From contig BHES01000002.1 of assembly GCA_003864575.1 (NCBI GenBank), positions 1-64,000 of the forward strand: a stretch of DNA of 64,000 bases, given 5' to 3'. Below are positions 33,139 to 45,143 of the stretch, one piece after another; the first letter of the stretch is position 1; each line of letters begins with the position of its first letter. The notes under the pieces were generated by a model. That model was not told the origin of the DNA. It saw only the letters and a list, made by a program, of their open reading frames with translations, and ran no database searches. The stretch comes from Enterobacterales bacterium. Lineage in GTDB: Bacteria; Pseudomonadota; Gammaproteobacteria; Enterobacterales; Enterobacteriaceae. A program made the translations under genes and the position numbers.

Positions 33139-35862
33139 TCACATTTTTTCGTTAGGGTTGAGCACCTCTGTTAAGCGGCGCCGTATTTCGTGGCGTGTCT
33201 TTTTGTCCAGCGCCCGGCGTTCGCCGTTAGCCAGAATGAATAAATCCTCCACGCGTTCGCCAATGGTCGAGATACGTGCGCCATGCAGCGACAGCCCCAA
33301 ATCAGAAAATACTTCCCCCACGCGTGCCAGTAAACCGGGCTGATCGAGCGCGACCAACTCCATATAACTTCGCCGATCGGTATGTGTTGGCAGAAAGCTG
33401 ACTTCGGTCGGCACGCTGAAATGGCGTAGTTTTGGCGACGGTCTGCGGGCGCGTGGTGGCTGGTAAGGCTGAGTCATCGATTGTTCCAGCGCGTAGCGAA
33501 TCGCTTCGTGGCGGTCCTGCGCCAGCGGGCTGCCGTCTGGCTCCAGCACGATGAAGGTATCCATCGCCATGCCGTCACGGTTCGTGAATATTTGCGCGTC
33601 ATGAATACTCAGATTTCGGCGATCCAGTTCACCGGCGACCGTAGCAAACAGGTAGGGACGGTCCGGGCTCCAGATAAAGATCTCTGTACCGCCGCGCGTG
33701 GCCTGACGGCTGACCAGCACCAGCGGTTTGGTTGAGTCATGTTCGAGCAGATGACGGGCGTGCCAGGCCAGCTGATTTGGTGAATGTCTTAGGAAGTAGT
33801 CCGCACGGCAACGGCTCCAGATGCGGTGTAGTGCCTCTTCGTCGATATTGTCCATGCGCAGCAGGGCCAGCGCCTGAAGGCGGTGATGGCGGACGCGTTC
33901 GCGCAGGTCGGGCGTATTTTGCATTCCGCGGCGCAGCTGCTTTTCAGTGGCGAAATAGAGTTCGCGTATCAGGCTCTGCTTCCAGCTGTTCCACAAGGTC
34001 TCGTTGGTGGCGCAAATGTCGGCAACGGTCAGGCTGACCAGATAGCGCAGGCGGTTTTCGCTCTGAACTTCAGCGGCAAACTGTTGAATTTCATTCGGGT
34101 CCTGAATATCACGACGCTGAGCGGTCACTGACATCAGCAGATGACAGCGCACCAGCCAGGAGACCAGCTGCGTTTCGCGTGAATTCAGACCGTGCAGTTC
34201 GGCAAATTCCAGTACATCCTGCGCGCCGAGGATTGAGTGATCCCCGCCGCGACCCTTGGCGATATCATGGAACAGGGCGGCCATCAGCAGCAGCTCTGGC
34301 TGCGGCAGGCGCGGATAGAGCTCGACGCATAGCGGATGTCGCGGGCGCGTGGCTTCGTCAGCAAAGCTTTCCAGCTTTTGCAGGACGCGGATAGTGTGTT
34401 CATCAACGGTATAGGCATGGAACAGGTCAAATTGCATCTGCCCGACAATCAGCCCCCATTGCGGCATATAAGCCCATAACACGCTGTGGCGGTGCATCGG
34501 CACCAACGCACGGGAGACTGCGCCAGGGTGGCGTAAAATCGCCATAAAAATATCGCGCGCCTCGGGGATCATACACAGCGGCGTTTTCAGATGGCGGCGC
34601 GCATGACGCAGCAGGCGAACTGTTGTGGAGTAAATGCCTTTGATTTCGCGGTGACGCACCATCAGGTAAAACATGCTGATGATGGTTTCCGGACGACGGC
34701 TGAAGAGCGTTTCGTCACGCAAATCGATCAGGTCACCACGAAGCTGAAAATGTTCGTCCAGAGGACGCGGCTTTTCATTCGGGCCGATCGCCAGAATGGC
34801 TTCATCAAACAGCTGTAACAGCATCTGATTAAGCTCGCCGACCCGGCGTGTCATACGATAGAAATCTTTCATCATGCGTTCAACTGGCTCGTTGCCTTCG
34901 CCCTGATATTGCAGGAGTTGAGCGACATTAAGCTGCCGGTCGAACAGCAGGCGGTTGTCATAACGCGGGAGAACCAGATGCAGCGCGAAGCGGATGCGCC
35001 ACAGGAAACTCTGGCACTCAATCAGCTCGTTGCGCTCGGCCTTGGTCAGAAAACCAAAGGCTACCATTTCGTCAAGCGACGTGGCGCCGAAATGGCGACG
35101 GGCTACCCACAAAATAGTGTGGATATCGCGCAGGCCGCCGGGGCTGCTTTTGATGTCGGGTTCGAGGTTGTAGCTGGTGCCGTGATAACGCTGATGGCGT
35201 TCGTTCTGCTCATCAATCTTCGCGCGAAAGAACGTCGGAGAAGGCCAGAAACCATCGCTGAAGACGTGTTTTTGCATGTTAAGGAACAGGGCGACGTCAC
35301 CGCAGATCAACCGTGATTCAATCAAATTGGTGGCGACCGTCAAATCGGCCAGGCCTTCCAGCAGACACTCTTCGAGAGTGCGAACGCTGTGCCCGACTTC
35401 CAGCTTTAAATCCCACAGCAGAGTGATCAGCTCGCCGATGCGCTGAGCCTGTTCGTCATCGAGGTGCTGCTGGCTAAGTACCAGAACGTCGATATCGGAA
35501 AGCGGGTGCAATTCACCACGGCCATAGCCGCCCACGGCCACCATGGCGGTTTCCGCAATATCGTCGAATCCGTAAAAGGTCCACAGCCTCTGCAACAGAC
35601 GGTCTATAAATAACGAGCGTGCATCGACCAGATCTTCGGCACGCTGCCCCGCATTAAAGGCATCGGCCAGCCAGAGCTGAAATTGTTCCATGTGCTGTTT
35701 GAGACTCTGACGGTTGAGATCGTCGTCAGGGTAAGTGAACGGAGAAGCGGGCTGCGGTGGGAACGCCTGATGAATCTCCGGCGCTAACTGAGGTTGCAGA
35801 CTCTTTTCAGAGGGGAAATGTTCAATCATAGGTGCGCCGCTCATTCCTACAGTAAGAGACAA
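33139..35862 (-). CDS. glnD: bifunctional uridylyltransferase/uridylyl-removing enzyme GlnD
   Basis: Nucleotidyltransferase [19 protein letters not shown] motif [13 protein letters not shown]; two ACT domains. Confidence 0.97.
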   Translation of the reverse strand: MSLTVGMSGAPMIEHFPSEKSLQPQLAPEIHQAFPPQPASPFTYPDDDLNRQSLKQHMEQFQLWLADAFNAGQRAEDLVDARSLFIDRLLQRLWTFYGFDDIAETAMVAVGGYGRGELHPLSDIDVLVLSQQHLDDEQAQRIGELITLLWDLKLEVGHSVRTLEECLLEGLADLTVATNLIESRLICGDVALFLNMQKHVFSDGFWPSPTFFRAKIDEQNERHQRYHGTSYNLEPDIKSSPGGLRDIHTILWVARRHFGATSLDEMVAFGFLTKAERNELIECQSFLWRIRFALHLVLPRYDNRLLFDRQLNVAQLLQYQGEGNEPVERMMKDFYRMTRRVGELNQMLLQLFDEAILAIGPNEKPRPLDEHFQLRGDLIDLRDETLFSRRPETIISMFYLMVRHREIKGIYSTTVRLLRHARRHLKTPLCMIPEARDIFMAILRHPGAVSRALVPMHRHSVLWAYMPQWGLIVGQMQFDLFHAYTVDEHTIRVLQKLESFADEATRPRHPLCVELYPRLPQPELLLMAALFHDIAKGRGGDHSILGAQDVLEFAELHGLNSRETQLVSWLVRCHLLMSVTAQRRDIQDPNEIQQFAAEVQSENRLRYLVSLTVADICATNETLWNSWKQSLIRELYFATEKQLRRGMQNTPDLRERVRHHRLQALALLRMDNIDEEALHRIWSRCRADYFLRHSPNQLAWHARHLLEHDSTKPLVLVSRQATRGGTEIFIWSPDRPYLFATVAGELDRRNLSIHDAQIFTNRDGMAMDTFIVLEPDGSPLAQDRHEAIRYALEQSMTQPYQPPRARRPSPKLRHFSVPTEVSFLPTHTDRRSYMELVALDQPGLLARVGEVFSDLGLSLHGARISTIGERVEDLFILANGERRALDKKTRHEIRRRLTEVLNPNEKM

Positions 35863-35885
35863 AAAAGCCGGCTTTCGCCGGCTTG
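35861..35885 (-). terminator. terminator downstream of map
   Basis: Minus strand AAGCCGGC GAAA GCCGGCTT TTTT. Confidence 0.85.
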
Positions 35886-35916
35886 ATCACCAGATTCACC
35901 CCTGTGGAAGAGCGGG

Positions 35917-36714
35917 TTACTGCTGGTCGTGCGTAATAATATTGGGGATGGTGTCATCCTTACGCAGCGTCATAATTTCACAACCGTTATCGGTTACCAC
36001 AATAGTATGCTCGTACTGAGCCGACAAGCTGCGATCTTTAGTTTTTACAGTCCACCCATCTTTCATGGTACGGATGCGATAATCGCCTGCATTGACCATA
36101 GGTTCGATGGTGAAAGCCATACCGGCTTGCAGCACAACACCGCCATCATCTGCGTCGTAGTGCAGAACCTGAGGCTCTTCGTGGAAGACTTCGCCAATAC
36201 CATGGCCGCAGTATTCGCGGACTACAGAGAAGTTTTCAGCTTCGACAAATTTTTGGATCTCTTTGCCCAGCGTGCGCAGACGAATACCTGGTTTCACCAT
36301 TTTCAGTGCCAGGTAGAGACTCTCCTGCGTGATGCGACACAGGCGCTCACCCAGAATGGTCGGTTTACCTGCAATGAACATCTTGGAGGTATCGCCGTGG
36401 AAGCCATCTTTAATGACGGTGACGTCGATGTTCACGATGTCCCCGTCTTTGAGGATTTTATCTTCGCTTGGAATGCCGTGACACACGACTTCATTTACAG
36501 AGATACAAACTGATTTTGGAAAACCGTGATAGTCCAGACACGCTGAAATCGCCTGCTGTTTATTATTAATATGATCAGCGCAGATGCGGTCCAGTTCACC
36601 GGTGCTTACGCCTGGTTTGACGTGAGGCTCAATGATTTCCAGTACTTCGGCGGCCAGTCGGCCAGCGACGCGCATTTTTTCGATGTCTTGAGGTGTTTTG
36701 ATTGAAATTGCCAT
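35917..36714 (-). CDS. map: type I methionyl aminopeptidase
   Basis: MAISIKTPQDIEKMRVAGRLAAEVLEII; VREYCGHGIGEVFHEEPQVLHY. Confidence 0.97.
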   Translation of the reverse strand: MAISIKTPQDIEKMRVAGRLAAEVLEIIEPHVKPGVSTGELDRICADHINNKQQAISACLDYHGFPKSVCISVNEVVCHGIPSEDKILKDGDIVNIDVTVIKDGFHGDTSKMFIAGKPTILGERLCRITQESLYLALKMVKPGIRLRTLGKEIQKFVEAENFSVVREYCGHGIGEVFHEEPQVLHYDADDGGVVLQAGMAFTIEPMVNAGDYRIRTMKDGWTVKTKDRSLSAQYEHTIVVTDNGCEIMTLRKDDTIPNIITHDQQ

Positions 36715-36974
36715 GAGTGATCCTGCGGGTATCCTGTTTCGACGCCTTTATTTCTACTATACCGGTCATCCTTCACGCTACAGATGTGTTGGCTGCTCTT
36801 GCTCACCCAAATCACTTACCGGCGTAAGCTCATTGGGATTCTCTCGTTTGCCGCCTTCCTGCAACTCGAATGAGTTCGGGTATACAACGTCGTCAATAAT
36901 TTAGCTAAAACGTATGGTATCAGCCCTGATATTAGCTGCCAAATTATCATTTCCCACGCAGCAAACTTCCTAAC

Positions 36975-37020
36975 AAAAGTTGCTCTGCGGTCGCAAAATA
37001 TGGTATAAAACGCGCCGGCA
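36975..37020 (+). promoter_or_regulatory. candidate rpsB promoter with GC-rich discriminator
   Basis: TTGCTC-18-TATAAA followed by ACGCGCCGGC. Confidence 0.5.
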
Positions 37021-37039
37021 ATTCGCTATGACCGTAAGG

Positions 37040-37935
<896 letters not shown>

Positions 37936-37987
37936 TAAGGCAAGCTCAGCAGAGCCCTTATTAACCAGGTATTGAAATATGTTGGTT

Positions 37988-38013
37988 AGGGGGCCTTTAT
38001 TGGCCCCCTTTGC
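37988..38013 (+). terminator. rpsB-tsf intergenic hairpin (attenuator-like)
   Basis: AGGGGGCC TTTATT GGCCCCCT TTG. Confidence 0.7.
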
Positions 38014-38082
38014 TTATCTTAAATGCGAGAAATATCTCACCGCAAAAAGCCTTTTTGCACTGAGATAATCGAGGAAAATACA

Positions 38083-38934
38083 ATGGCTGATATTACCGCT
38101 GCCCTGGTAAAAGAACTGCGCGAACGTACTGGCGCTGGCATGATGGATTGTAAGAAATCGCTGGTAGAAGCTGATGGTGACATCGAGCTGGCGATTGAAA
38201 ATATGCGTAAATCTGGTGCGATCAAAGCGGCTAAAAAAGCAGGCAACGTAGCTGCTGACGGCGTGATCAAAACTAAGATTGAAGGCAACTACGGCTTGAT
38301 TCTGGAAGTTAACTGCCAGACCGACTTCGTTGCTAAAGATGCTGGTTTCCAGGCATTTGCTGACAAAGTGTTGGACGCTGCTTTTGCTGGCAAAATCACT
38401 GACGTTGAAGTTCTGAAAACACAGTTCGAAGAAGAGCGTGTTGCATTGGTTGCTAAAATCGGTGAGAACATCAATATCCGTCGCATCTCTTCCCTGGAAG
38501 GCGATGTGTTGGGTAGCTACCTGCACGGCGCGCGTATCGGCGTTCTGATTTCTGCTAAAGGCGCTGATGAAGAGCTGGTTAAGCAGATTGCTATGCACGT
38601 TGCAGCAAGCAAGCCTGAATTCGTTAAGCCTGAAGATGTGTCTGCTGAAGTGGTAGAAAAAGAGTACCAGGTTCAGTTGGACATCGCCATGCAGTCTGGC
38701 AAGCCGAAAGAAATCGCAGAGAAAATGGTTGAAGGCCGCATGAAGAAATTCACCGGTGAAGTTTCTCTGACAGGTCAGCCTTTCGTTATCGACCCAAGCA
38801 AGACCGTTGGCCAGGTTCTGAAAGAGCACGGCGCTGACGTTATTAACTTCATCCGCTTCGAAGTGGGCGAAGGCATCGCGAAAGTTGAAACTGACTTTGC
38901 TGCTGAAGTTGCAGCGATGACTAAACAGTCATAA
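38083..38934 (+). CDS. tsf: elongation factor Ts
   Basis: [27 protein letters not shown]; start at the internal ATG 38083. Confidence 0.99.
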   Translation: MADITAALVKELRERTGAGMMDCKKSLVEADGDIELAIENMRKSGAIKAAKKAGNVAADGVIKTKIEGNYGLILEVNCQTDFVAKDAGFQAFADKVLDAAFAGKITDVEVLKTQFEEERVALVAKIGENINIRRISSLEGDVLGSYLHGARIGVLISAKGADEELVKQIAMHVAASKPEFVKPEDVSAEVVEKEYQVQLDIAMQSGKPKEIAEKMVEGRMKKFTGEVSLTGQPFVIDPSKTVGQVLKEHGADVINFIRFEVGEGIAKVETDFAAEVAAMTKQS

Positions 38935-38953
38935 TTCGCATTTGATGCATTAT

Positions 38954-38990
38954 AAAATGGAACCGCTGCATGATGGCGGTTCCATTTTAT
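38954..38990 (+). terminator. tsf terminator
   Basis: 13-bp perfect stem AAAATGGAACCGC/GCGGTTCCATTTT. Confidence 0.85.
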
Positions 38991-39092
38991 CCAGTCCCAA
39001 ATTCCAATAACATTGTGCGCTGTCTTTTTATAACAACGCTATGATGTAAAGATTGACTCCCATTACGACACACTGCTTCTAGGACACACACC

Positions 39093-39833
39093 ATGGCTAC
39101 CAATGCGAAACCCGTTTATCAGCGTATCCTGCTAAAACTCAGTGGCGAAGCCCTGCAGGGCAGTGAAGGTTTTGGTATCGACGCGAGCGTTCTGGATCGC
39201 ATGGCTCAGGAAGTTAAAGAGCTGGTCGAACTGGGCATTCAAGTCGGCGTTGTCATTGGCGGCGGGAACTTGTTCCGCGGTGCGGGTCTGGCGCAAGCCG
39301 GGATGAACCGCGTTGTGGGCGACCACATGGGTATGCTGGCCACGGTAATGAACGGTCTGGCAATGCGGGATGCATTACACCGTGCCTATGTGAACGCTCG
39401 CCTGATGTCTGCAATTCCGCTTAACGGCGTGTGTGATAATTACAGCTGGGCTGAAGCAATTAGCCTGCTGCGCCACAACAGAGTCGTGATTTTCTCTGCG
39501 GGTACGGGTAATCCATTCTTTACGACGGATTCCGCAGCTTGCCTGCGCGGTATTGAGATTGAAGCCGATGTGGTGCTGAAGGCCACGAAAGTGGATGGCG
39601 TCTATTCTGCTGATCCGGTGAAAAATCCGGAAGCGACACTGTACGAAGAACTGACTTATCAGGAAGTACTGGAGCAGGAATTGAAGGTAATGGATCTGGC
39701 CGCCTTTACACTGGCACGCGACCATAACTTGCCGATCCGCGTCTTCAATATGAATAAACCTGGCGCACTGCGCCGCGTGGTGATGGGTGAAAATGAAGGC
39801 ACGTTGATCACTAACGGCAACGCTACCGTCTGA
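39093..39833 (+). CDS. pyrH: UMP kinase
   Basis: [20 protein letters not shown]...[16 protein letters not shown]. Confidence 0.98.
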   Translation: MATNAKPVYQRILLKLSGEALQGSEGFGIDASVLDRMAQEVKELVELGIQVGVVIGGGNLFRGAGLAQAGMNRVVGDHMGMLATVMNGLAMRDALHRAYVNARLMSAIPLNGVCDNYSWAEAISLLRHNRVVIFSAGTGNPFFTTDSAACLRGIEIEADVVLKATKVDGVYSADPVKNPEATLYEELTYQEVLEQELKVMDLAAFTLARDHNLPIRVFNMNKPGALRRVVMGENEGTLITNGNATV

Positions 39834-39950
39834 TAATTCGCTTAACCTGTAAGTTCAGGCAGCAGTTTCGCCAGCCTCTGCTGGCATGAGTATTCACGGA
39901 CTATACTGAGTTATGGTCTGCCAGGTAACCAGTTTTAAAGGGTTCTTAAC

Positions 39951-40508
39951 GTGATTAACGACATTAAAAAAGATGCTGAAATCCGTATGGGGAAATGCGT
40001 CGAAGCTTTCAAAAACCATATCAGCAAAATTCGTACTGGGCGTGCATCACCGGGTATTCTTGACGGCATTATGGTCGATTACTACGGTTCTGCGACACCA
40101 CTGCGTCAGTTAGCTCAGGTAACGGTAGAAGATTCTCGCACTTTGGCCATCTCAGTGTTCGATCGTACTATCAGCGCAGCCGTTGAAAAAGCGATCATGA
40201 AGTCTGATTTGGGTCTTAACCCAATGTCTGCGGGTACTGTTATTCGTGTGCCACTTCCAGCTTTAACGGAAGAGCGCCGCAAAGATCTGATTAAATTGGT
40301 TCGTGCTGAAGCTGAACAAGGGCGCGTTTCTGTACGTAACGTACGCCGTGATGCTAACGATAAAACCAAAGTGTTGCTGAAAGATAAAGAAATCAGTGAA
40401 GATGAAGATCGTAGCTCTCAAGACACTATTCAGAAGATGACCGATGTCTTTATCAAAGATATCGACGTCGCATTAATTGAGAAAGAAAAAGAGTTAATGG
40501 ATTTCTAA
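39951..40508 (+). CDS. frr: ribosome recycling factor
   Basis: [43 protein letters not shown] start. Confidence 0.98.
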   Translation: MINDIKKDAEIRMGKCVEAFKNHISKIRTGRASPGILDGIMVDYYGSATPLRQLAQVTVEDSRTLAISVFDRTISAAVEKAIMKSDLGLNPMSAGTVIRVPLPALTEERRKDLIKLVRAEAEQGRVSVRNVRRDANDKTKVLLKDKEISEDEDRSSQDTIQKMTDVFIKDIDVALIEKEKELMDF

Positions 40509-40529
40509 ATCCTGCTTCGATCCCTTACA

Positions 40530-40558
40530 AGCGTCGCAATTGCGGCGCTTTATTTTTT
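40530..40558 (+). terminator. frr terminator
   Basis: GCGTCGC AATT GCGGCGC TTTATTTTTT. Confidence 0.8.
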
Positions 40559-40667
40559 AGTAGAGCCCCACTTTGGACATCTGTTGTTAAATCTCATGGA
40601 CAAGCTGTTAAAGAGGTTTCAGACTGATGCACTTTCTTCATTTACACTCGTTTTACCGGGCATTTTC

Positions 40668-41864
40668 ATGAAACAACTGACTATTCTTGGTTCGACAGGG
40701 TCTGTCGGCACCAGCACCCTTGCAGTTGTCCGCGCTAACCCTGATGCATTCAACGTCACTGCACTGGTTGCGGGCAGCAATGTTGAAGTCTTGGCGCAAC
40801 AATGTATTGAATTCCGTCCACGCTTTGCTTCTATGGTTAATGAAGATTGCGCGAAAGCACTGCGTATTATTCTGGCAGAGTGCGGAGTCAAAACTGAGGT
40901 ATTGTCAGGCGCTCAGGCGGCTTGCGATCTTGCTGCACTCGAAAATGTCGATCAAGTGATGTCGGCAATTGTTGGTGCAGCGGGCTTGTTGCCAACGCTG
41001 GCAGCCGTCCGTAGCGGAAAACAGGTCCTGCTCGCCAACAAAGAGTCTCTGATCACCTGCGGACGCATCTTTATGGATGCTGTCCGTCAGAGTGGCAGCC
41101 AGCTTCTGCCAATCGACAGCGAACACAACGCAATCTTCCAGAGTTTGCCTGAGCGAATTCAGCAACAATTAGGCTATGCCTCACTGGAAGACAATGGGGT
41201 CTCACGAATTATTCTTACCGGTTCTGGTGGCCCATTCCGTGAATTGCCGCTGACCGATTTTGCCAGTGTGACGCCCGATCAGGCTTGTGCGCATCCCAAC
41301 TGGTCAATGGGGCGTAAGATTTCTGTCGATTCCGCCACAATGATGAATAAAGGTCTCGAGTATATTGAAGCCCGCTGGTTGTTTAATGCTTCCGCGGAAC
41401 AGATGGAAGTGATCATTCATCCGCAATCCGTCATTCACTCCATGGTGCGTTACCGTGATGGCAGCGTGCTGGCACAGTTGGGTTCACCGGATATGCGTAC
41501 GCCAATCGCTCATGCGATGGCTTATCCGCAGCGTGTTGAGGCGGGTGTTGAAGCCCTGGACTTCTGTCGTATTGGTGCACTGACGTTCGCGGAGCCGGAC
41601 TACAGCCGTTACCCATGTCTACATCTGGCCATTGAAGCCAGCCGGACCGGGCAAGCAACCACGACAGCACTGAATGCGGCAAATGAAGTCTCAGTAGCCG
41701 CGTTCCTGAGCGGGCATATTAGTTTTATGGATATTGCCTGCGTCAACCGCGAAGTTATGGAACAATCGGACGCGAAAGAGCCAGACTCAGTGGAAGAGGT
41801 ACTTGAAATTGATCGCCTTGCAAGGGCTGTGGCCCGTGAAAAGCTACAGGCCTTTGCGTTGTAA
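40668..41864 (+). CDS. dxr: 1-deoxy-D-xylulose-5-phosphate reductoisomerase
   Basis: [21 protein letters not shown]; internal start 40668. Confidence 0.97.
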   Translation: MKQLTILGSTGSVGTSTLAVVRANPDAFNVTALVAGSNVEVLAQQCIEFRPRFASMVNEDCAKALRIILAECGVKTEVLSGAQAACDLAALENVDQVMSAIVGAAGLLPTLAAVRSGKQVLLANKESLITCGRIFMDAVRQSGSQLLPIDSEHNAIFQSLPERIQQQLGYASLEDNGVSRIILTGSGGPFRELPLTDFASVTPDQACAHPNWSMGRKISVDSATMMNKGLEYIEARWLFNASAEQMEVIIHPQSVIHSMVRYRDGSVLAQLGSPDMRTPIAHAMAYPQRVEAGVEALDFCRIGALTFAEPDYSRYPCLHLAIEASRTGQATTTALNAANEVSVAAFLSGHISFMDIACVNREVMEQSDAKEPDSVEEVLEIDRLARAVAREKLQAFAL

Positions 41865-41994
41865 TACATCGCAGTTATCTTTGCGGCAATTTGTTCGCAT
41901 CACATTGAAATGATATAGTCTGCGCCACCTGACAACGTCTTCAGGGCTTATCCCTGAATGTGTTTATCTGAAGTCTCGATAAATGGTCAGGATG

Positions 41995-42026
41995 AGCCGT
42001 GGCTGATCGGGAGACACGGCTTTTTT
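41995..42026 (+). terminator. terminator between dxr and uppS
   Basis: AGCCGTG...CACGGCT TTTTT. Confidence 0.75.
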
Positions 42027-42094
42027 GCGCGTTTAATTGCGCCGGTCGGTCAGTGAATGTCGTTGTGTTCTGACAAAGGAAATGAGTACGCGTT

Positions 42095-42853
42095 ATGTCC
42101 CTCGAAAATCAAAAGATGTCTGACTCGTTTTGCGCCAAGCCGCGCCATGTCGCCATTATTATGGACGGCAACGGTCGATGGGCGAAACTTCAGGGGAAAA
42201 TGAGGGTCTTTGGTCATAAAGCGGGAGTGAAATCCGTGCGCAAAGCCGTCAGTTTTGCTGCCAATCATCAGTTTGATGCTCTCACGCTTTATGCCTTTAG
42301 TAGTGAAAACTGGAACCGTCCGGCCCAGGAAGTTTCGGCACTGATGGAGCTGTTCGTACGTGCACTGGACAGTGAAGTGAAAAGCCTGCACAAACATAAT
42401 GTCAGGTTACGGATAATAGGTGATGTCAGTCGTTTCAGTTCACGTCTGCAGGAAAGGATCCGTCGTTCAGAAACACTTACAGAAAATAACGATGGCCTTA
42501 CGCTTAACATCGCTGCTAATTATGGCGGGCGATGGGATATTATTCAGGGTGTTAAAAAGCTGGCTTGTCAGGTTGAAGCCGGTACTTTACAGCCTGAACA
42601 AATAACGGAAGAGGCATTGAGTGCCGCTGTCTGTATGAGCGAACTGGCACCCGTCGATTTGGTGATCAGAACCGGTGGGGAACATCGCATCAGTAATTTT
42701 CTGCTGTGGCAAATTGCCTATGCTGAACTTTACTTTACTGATGTCCTCTGGCCTGATTTTGATGAAAACTTCTTTGAAGATGCGCTAAATGCTTTTGCAC
42801 AACGCGAGCGTCGCTTCGGGGGGACTACACCTATTGGCGCCAATGCGTCCTAG
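42095..42853 (+). CDS. uppS: undecaprenyl diphosphate synthase
   Basis: [27 protein letters not shown] cis-prenyltransferase motif. Confidence 0.97.
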   Translation: MSLENQKMSDSFCAKPRHVAIIMDGNGRWAKLQGKMRVFGHKAGVKSVRKAVSFAANHQFDALTLYAFSSENWNRPAQEVSALMELFVRALDSEVKSLHKHNVRLRIIGDVSRFSSRLQERIRRSETLTENNDGLTLNIAANYGGRWDIIQGVKKLACQVEAGTLQPEQITEEALSAAVCMSELAPVDLVIRTGGEHRISNFLLWQIAYAELYFTDVLWPDFDENFFEDALNAFAQRERRFGGTTPIGANAS

Positions 42854-42862
42854 GGAGAACTT

Positions 42863-43711
42863 TTGCTGAAGTATCGCATTATCACTGCTTTAATCTTAAT
42901 CCCGATTGTTATTGCGGCGCTGTTCTTATTACCGCCGCTGGGTTTTGCCATTGTAACATTGGCTGTTTGTATGCTGGCTGCATGGGAATGGGGGCAGTTG
43001 TCTGGCTTCTCATCGCGTTCACAACGCGTGTGGCTGGCCATCCTTTGCGGATTTTTACTGACTGCAATGATGTTGAGTCTGCCGGCTTATCGTCAGTCGG
43101 TTCACTTGCCTCAGGTAGCGGGTGCACTTTGGGCTTCTCTGGCATGGTGGATCGCTGCATTTTTGCTGGTAGTGACGTATCCTGCGTCGGCTTCGCTGTG
43201 GCGAAATTCGCGCGTATTACGCTTAGTTTTCGGTTTGTTGACCATCGTCCCATTTTTTTGGGGTATGTTGGCGCTGCGCCAGTACGGATATGCTGAGAAT
43301 CACCACACCGGCGCGTGGTGGTTGCTGTATGTCATGCTCTTAGTGTGGGGAGCGGACTCCGGTGCTTATTTGTTTGGTAAGCTTTTCGGTAAGCATAAGC
43401 TGGCGCCAAAAGTGTCTCCAGGCAAAACCTGGGAAGGATTAATCGGCGGTCTTCTGACCTCAGCCCTGATATCATGGCTTTTTGGCCGCTATGTACCACT
43501 GAATGTTGTACCCGCCACACTGCTGCTTTGTTCGGTGATCGCAGCCCTTGCGTCGGTGCTAGGTGACCTGACCGAAAGCATGTTTAAGCGCGAAGCTGGC
43601 ATAAAAGATAGCGGGAGCTTGATCCCCGGTCACGGTGGGATACTGGATCGTATCGATAGCCTGACTGCTGCAGTCCCCGTATTCGCGTGTTTAATGTTGT
43701 TGGTGTTTTGA
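42863..43711 (+). CDS. cdsA: phosphatidate cytidylyltransferase (TTG start)
   Basis: KLAPKVSPGKTWEGLIGG and SMFKREAGIKDSGSLIPGHGGILDRIDSL signature. Confidence 0.96.
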   Translation: MLKYRIITALILIPIVIAALFLLPPLGFAIVTLAVCMLAAWEWGQLSGFSSRSQRVWLAILCGFLLTAMMLSLPAYRQSVHLPQVAGALWASLAWWIAAFLLVVTYPASASLWRNSRVLRLVFGLLTIVPFFWGMLALRQYGYAENHHTGAWWLLYVMLLVWGADSGAYLFGKLFGKHKLAPKVSPGKTWEGLIGGLLTSALISWLFGRYVPLNVVPATLLLCSVIAALASVLGDLTESMFKREAGIKDSGSLIPGHGGILDRIDSLTAAVPVFACLMLLVF

Positions 43712-43751
43712 CCGTCTGAGACGGGACGTCTTCTAAGGAATAGTTGCGAAT

Positions 43752-45107
43752 ATGATGAACATGCTCTGGAATCTGGCCGCCTTTATCGTTGCATTAGGGG
43801 TGCTCATCACCGTGCACGAATTTGGCCATTTCTGGGTTGCTCGTCGCTGCGGTGTCCGTGTTGAGCGCTTTGCCGTGGGTTTTGGACGCGCAATATGGAA
43901 ACGTACTGACCGTCAGGGCACAGAGTATGTACTTGCCATTATCCCACTCGGCGGGTATGTCAAAATGCTCGATGAGCGTGTTGAGACCGTGCCAGCAGAA
44001 CTTCGTCATCTGACCTTTAACAGTAAGTCTGTCTGGCAGCGGGCTGCGATCATTAGCGCGGGTCCTATCGCAAACTTCATTTTTGCTGTATTCGCCTACT
44101 GGCTGGTCTTCATTATTGGCGTTCCTTCAGTACGTCCTGTCGTCGGTGAGATCACACCGCAGTCTATTGCTGCGCAATCCAAAATTTCCCCAGGTATGGA
44201 ACTTAAGTCAATCGACGGTATCGAAACGCCTGATTGGGATTCAGTTCGTTTGTCTTTAATGGGTGAGATTGGAAACAATCAAACGACTTTAGGTGTCTCA
44301 CAGTTTGGGTCATCTGAGGTGATTGAAAAAACGCTGGATTTACATCAGTGGCAGTTTGACCCCGAAAAGCAGGATCCGGTGGTCGCATTGGGTATTATTC
44401 CTCGCGGTCCCCAGATAGAATCAGTGCTTGCGGAAGTGCAAAAGGATTCCGCTGCCCAGAAAGCAGGTTTGCAAGCTGGAGACAGGATCGTTAAAGTCGA
44501 TGGTCAAGTTTTGGCAAATTGGCGCACGTTTGCCATGCAGGTCCGCGACAACCCGGGTAAATCCATCGCGCTGGATATTGAGCGTGCGGGTTCTCCCGTC
44601 AGCCTTGTGCTGATACCGGACACGAGATCGGTAGGTAAGGGAGTCGAGCAGGGCTTTGCCGGGGTAGTCCCGAAAATCATACCGCTGCCTGACGAGTACA
44701 GAATTATCCGTCAGTATGGGCCGTTTGTTGCGTTTTATGAGGCTGGGGATAAAACCTGGCAACTGATGAAACTGACGGTCAACATGCTGGGCAAATTAAT
44801 AACGGGTGATGTAAAGCTGAACAATCTGAGTGGCCCAATCTCTATCGCACAGGGCGCAGGAATGTCGGCGGAATATGGTTTAGTCTATTACCTGATGTTT
44901 TTGGCACTTATCAGTGTCAATCTGGGGATCGTGAACCTTTTTCCATTACCCGTGTTAGATGGTGGACACCTGGTATTTCTGGCTATAGAAAAACTAAAGG
45001 GTGGGCCAGTTTCCGAGCGAGTTCAAAACTTCAGTTATCGTATCGGTGCAGTACTGCTGGTGATGGTAATGGGGCTTGCACTTTTCAATGATTTCTCCCG
45101 TCTTTAA
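43752..45107 (+). CDS. rseP: sigma-E site-2 protease RseP
   Basis: [24 protein letters not shown] zinc metalloprotease motif, PDZ domains, LPVLDGGH. Confidence 0.97.
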   Translation: MMNMLWNLAAFIVALGVLITVHEFGHFWVARRCGVRVERFAVGFGRAIWKRTDRQGTEYVLAIIPLGGYVKMLDERVETVPAELRHLTFNSKSVWQRAAIISAGPIANFIFAVFAYWLVFIIGVPSVRPVVGEITPQSIAAQSKISPGMELKSIDGIETPDWDSVRLSLMGEIGNNQTTLGVSQFGSSEVIEKTLDLHQWQFDPEKQDPVVALGIIPRGPQIESVLAEVQKDSAAQKAGLQAGDRIVKVDGQVLANWRTFAMQVRDNPGKSIALDIERAGSPVSLVLIPDTRSVGKGVEQGFAGVVPKIIPLPDEYRIIRQYGPFVAFYEAGDKTWQLMKLTVNMLGKLITGDVKLNNLSGPISIAQGAGMSAEYGLVYYLMFLALISVNLGIVNLFPLPVLDGGHLVFLAIEKLKGGPVSERVQNFSYRIGAVLLVMVMGLALFNDFSRL

Positions 45108-45143
45108 GGCTGGGGATTAGGTTAGGAAGAACGCATAACAACG

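Noticed and set aside
38014-38829. 271-aa minus-strand ORF opposite tsf
   Set aside because: Antisense shadow of tsf caused by codon bias; no supporting signals.
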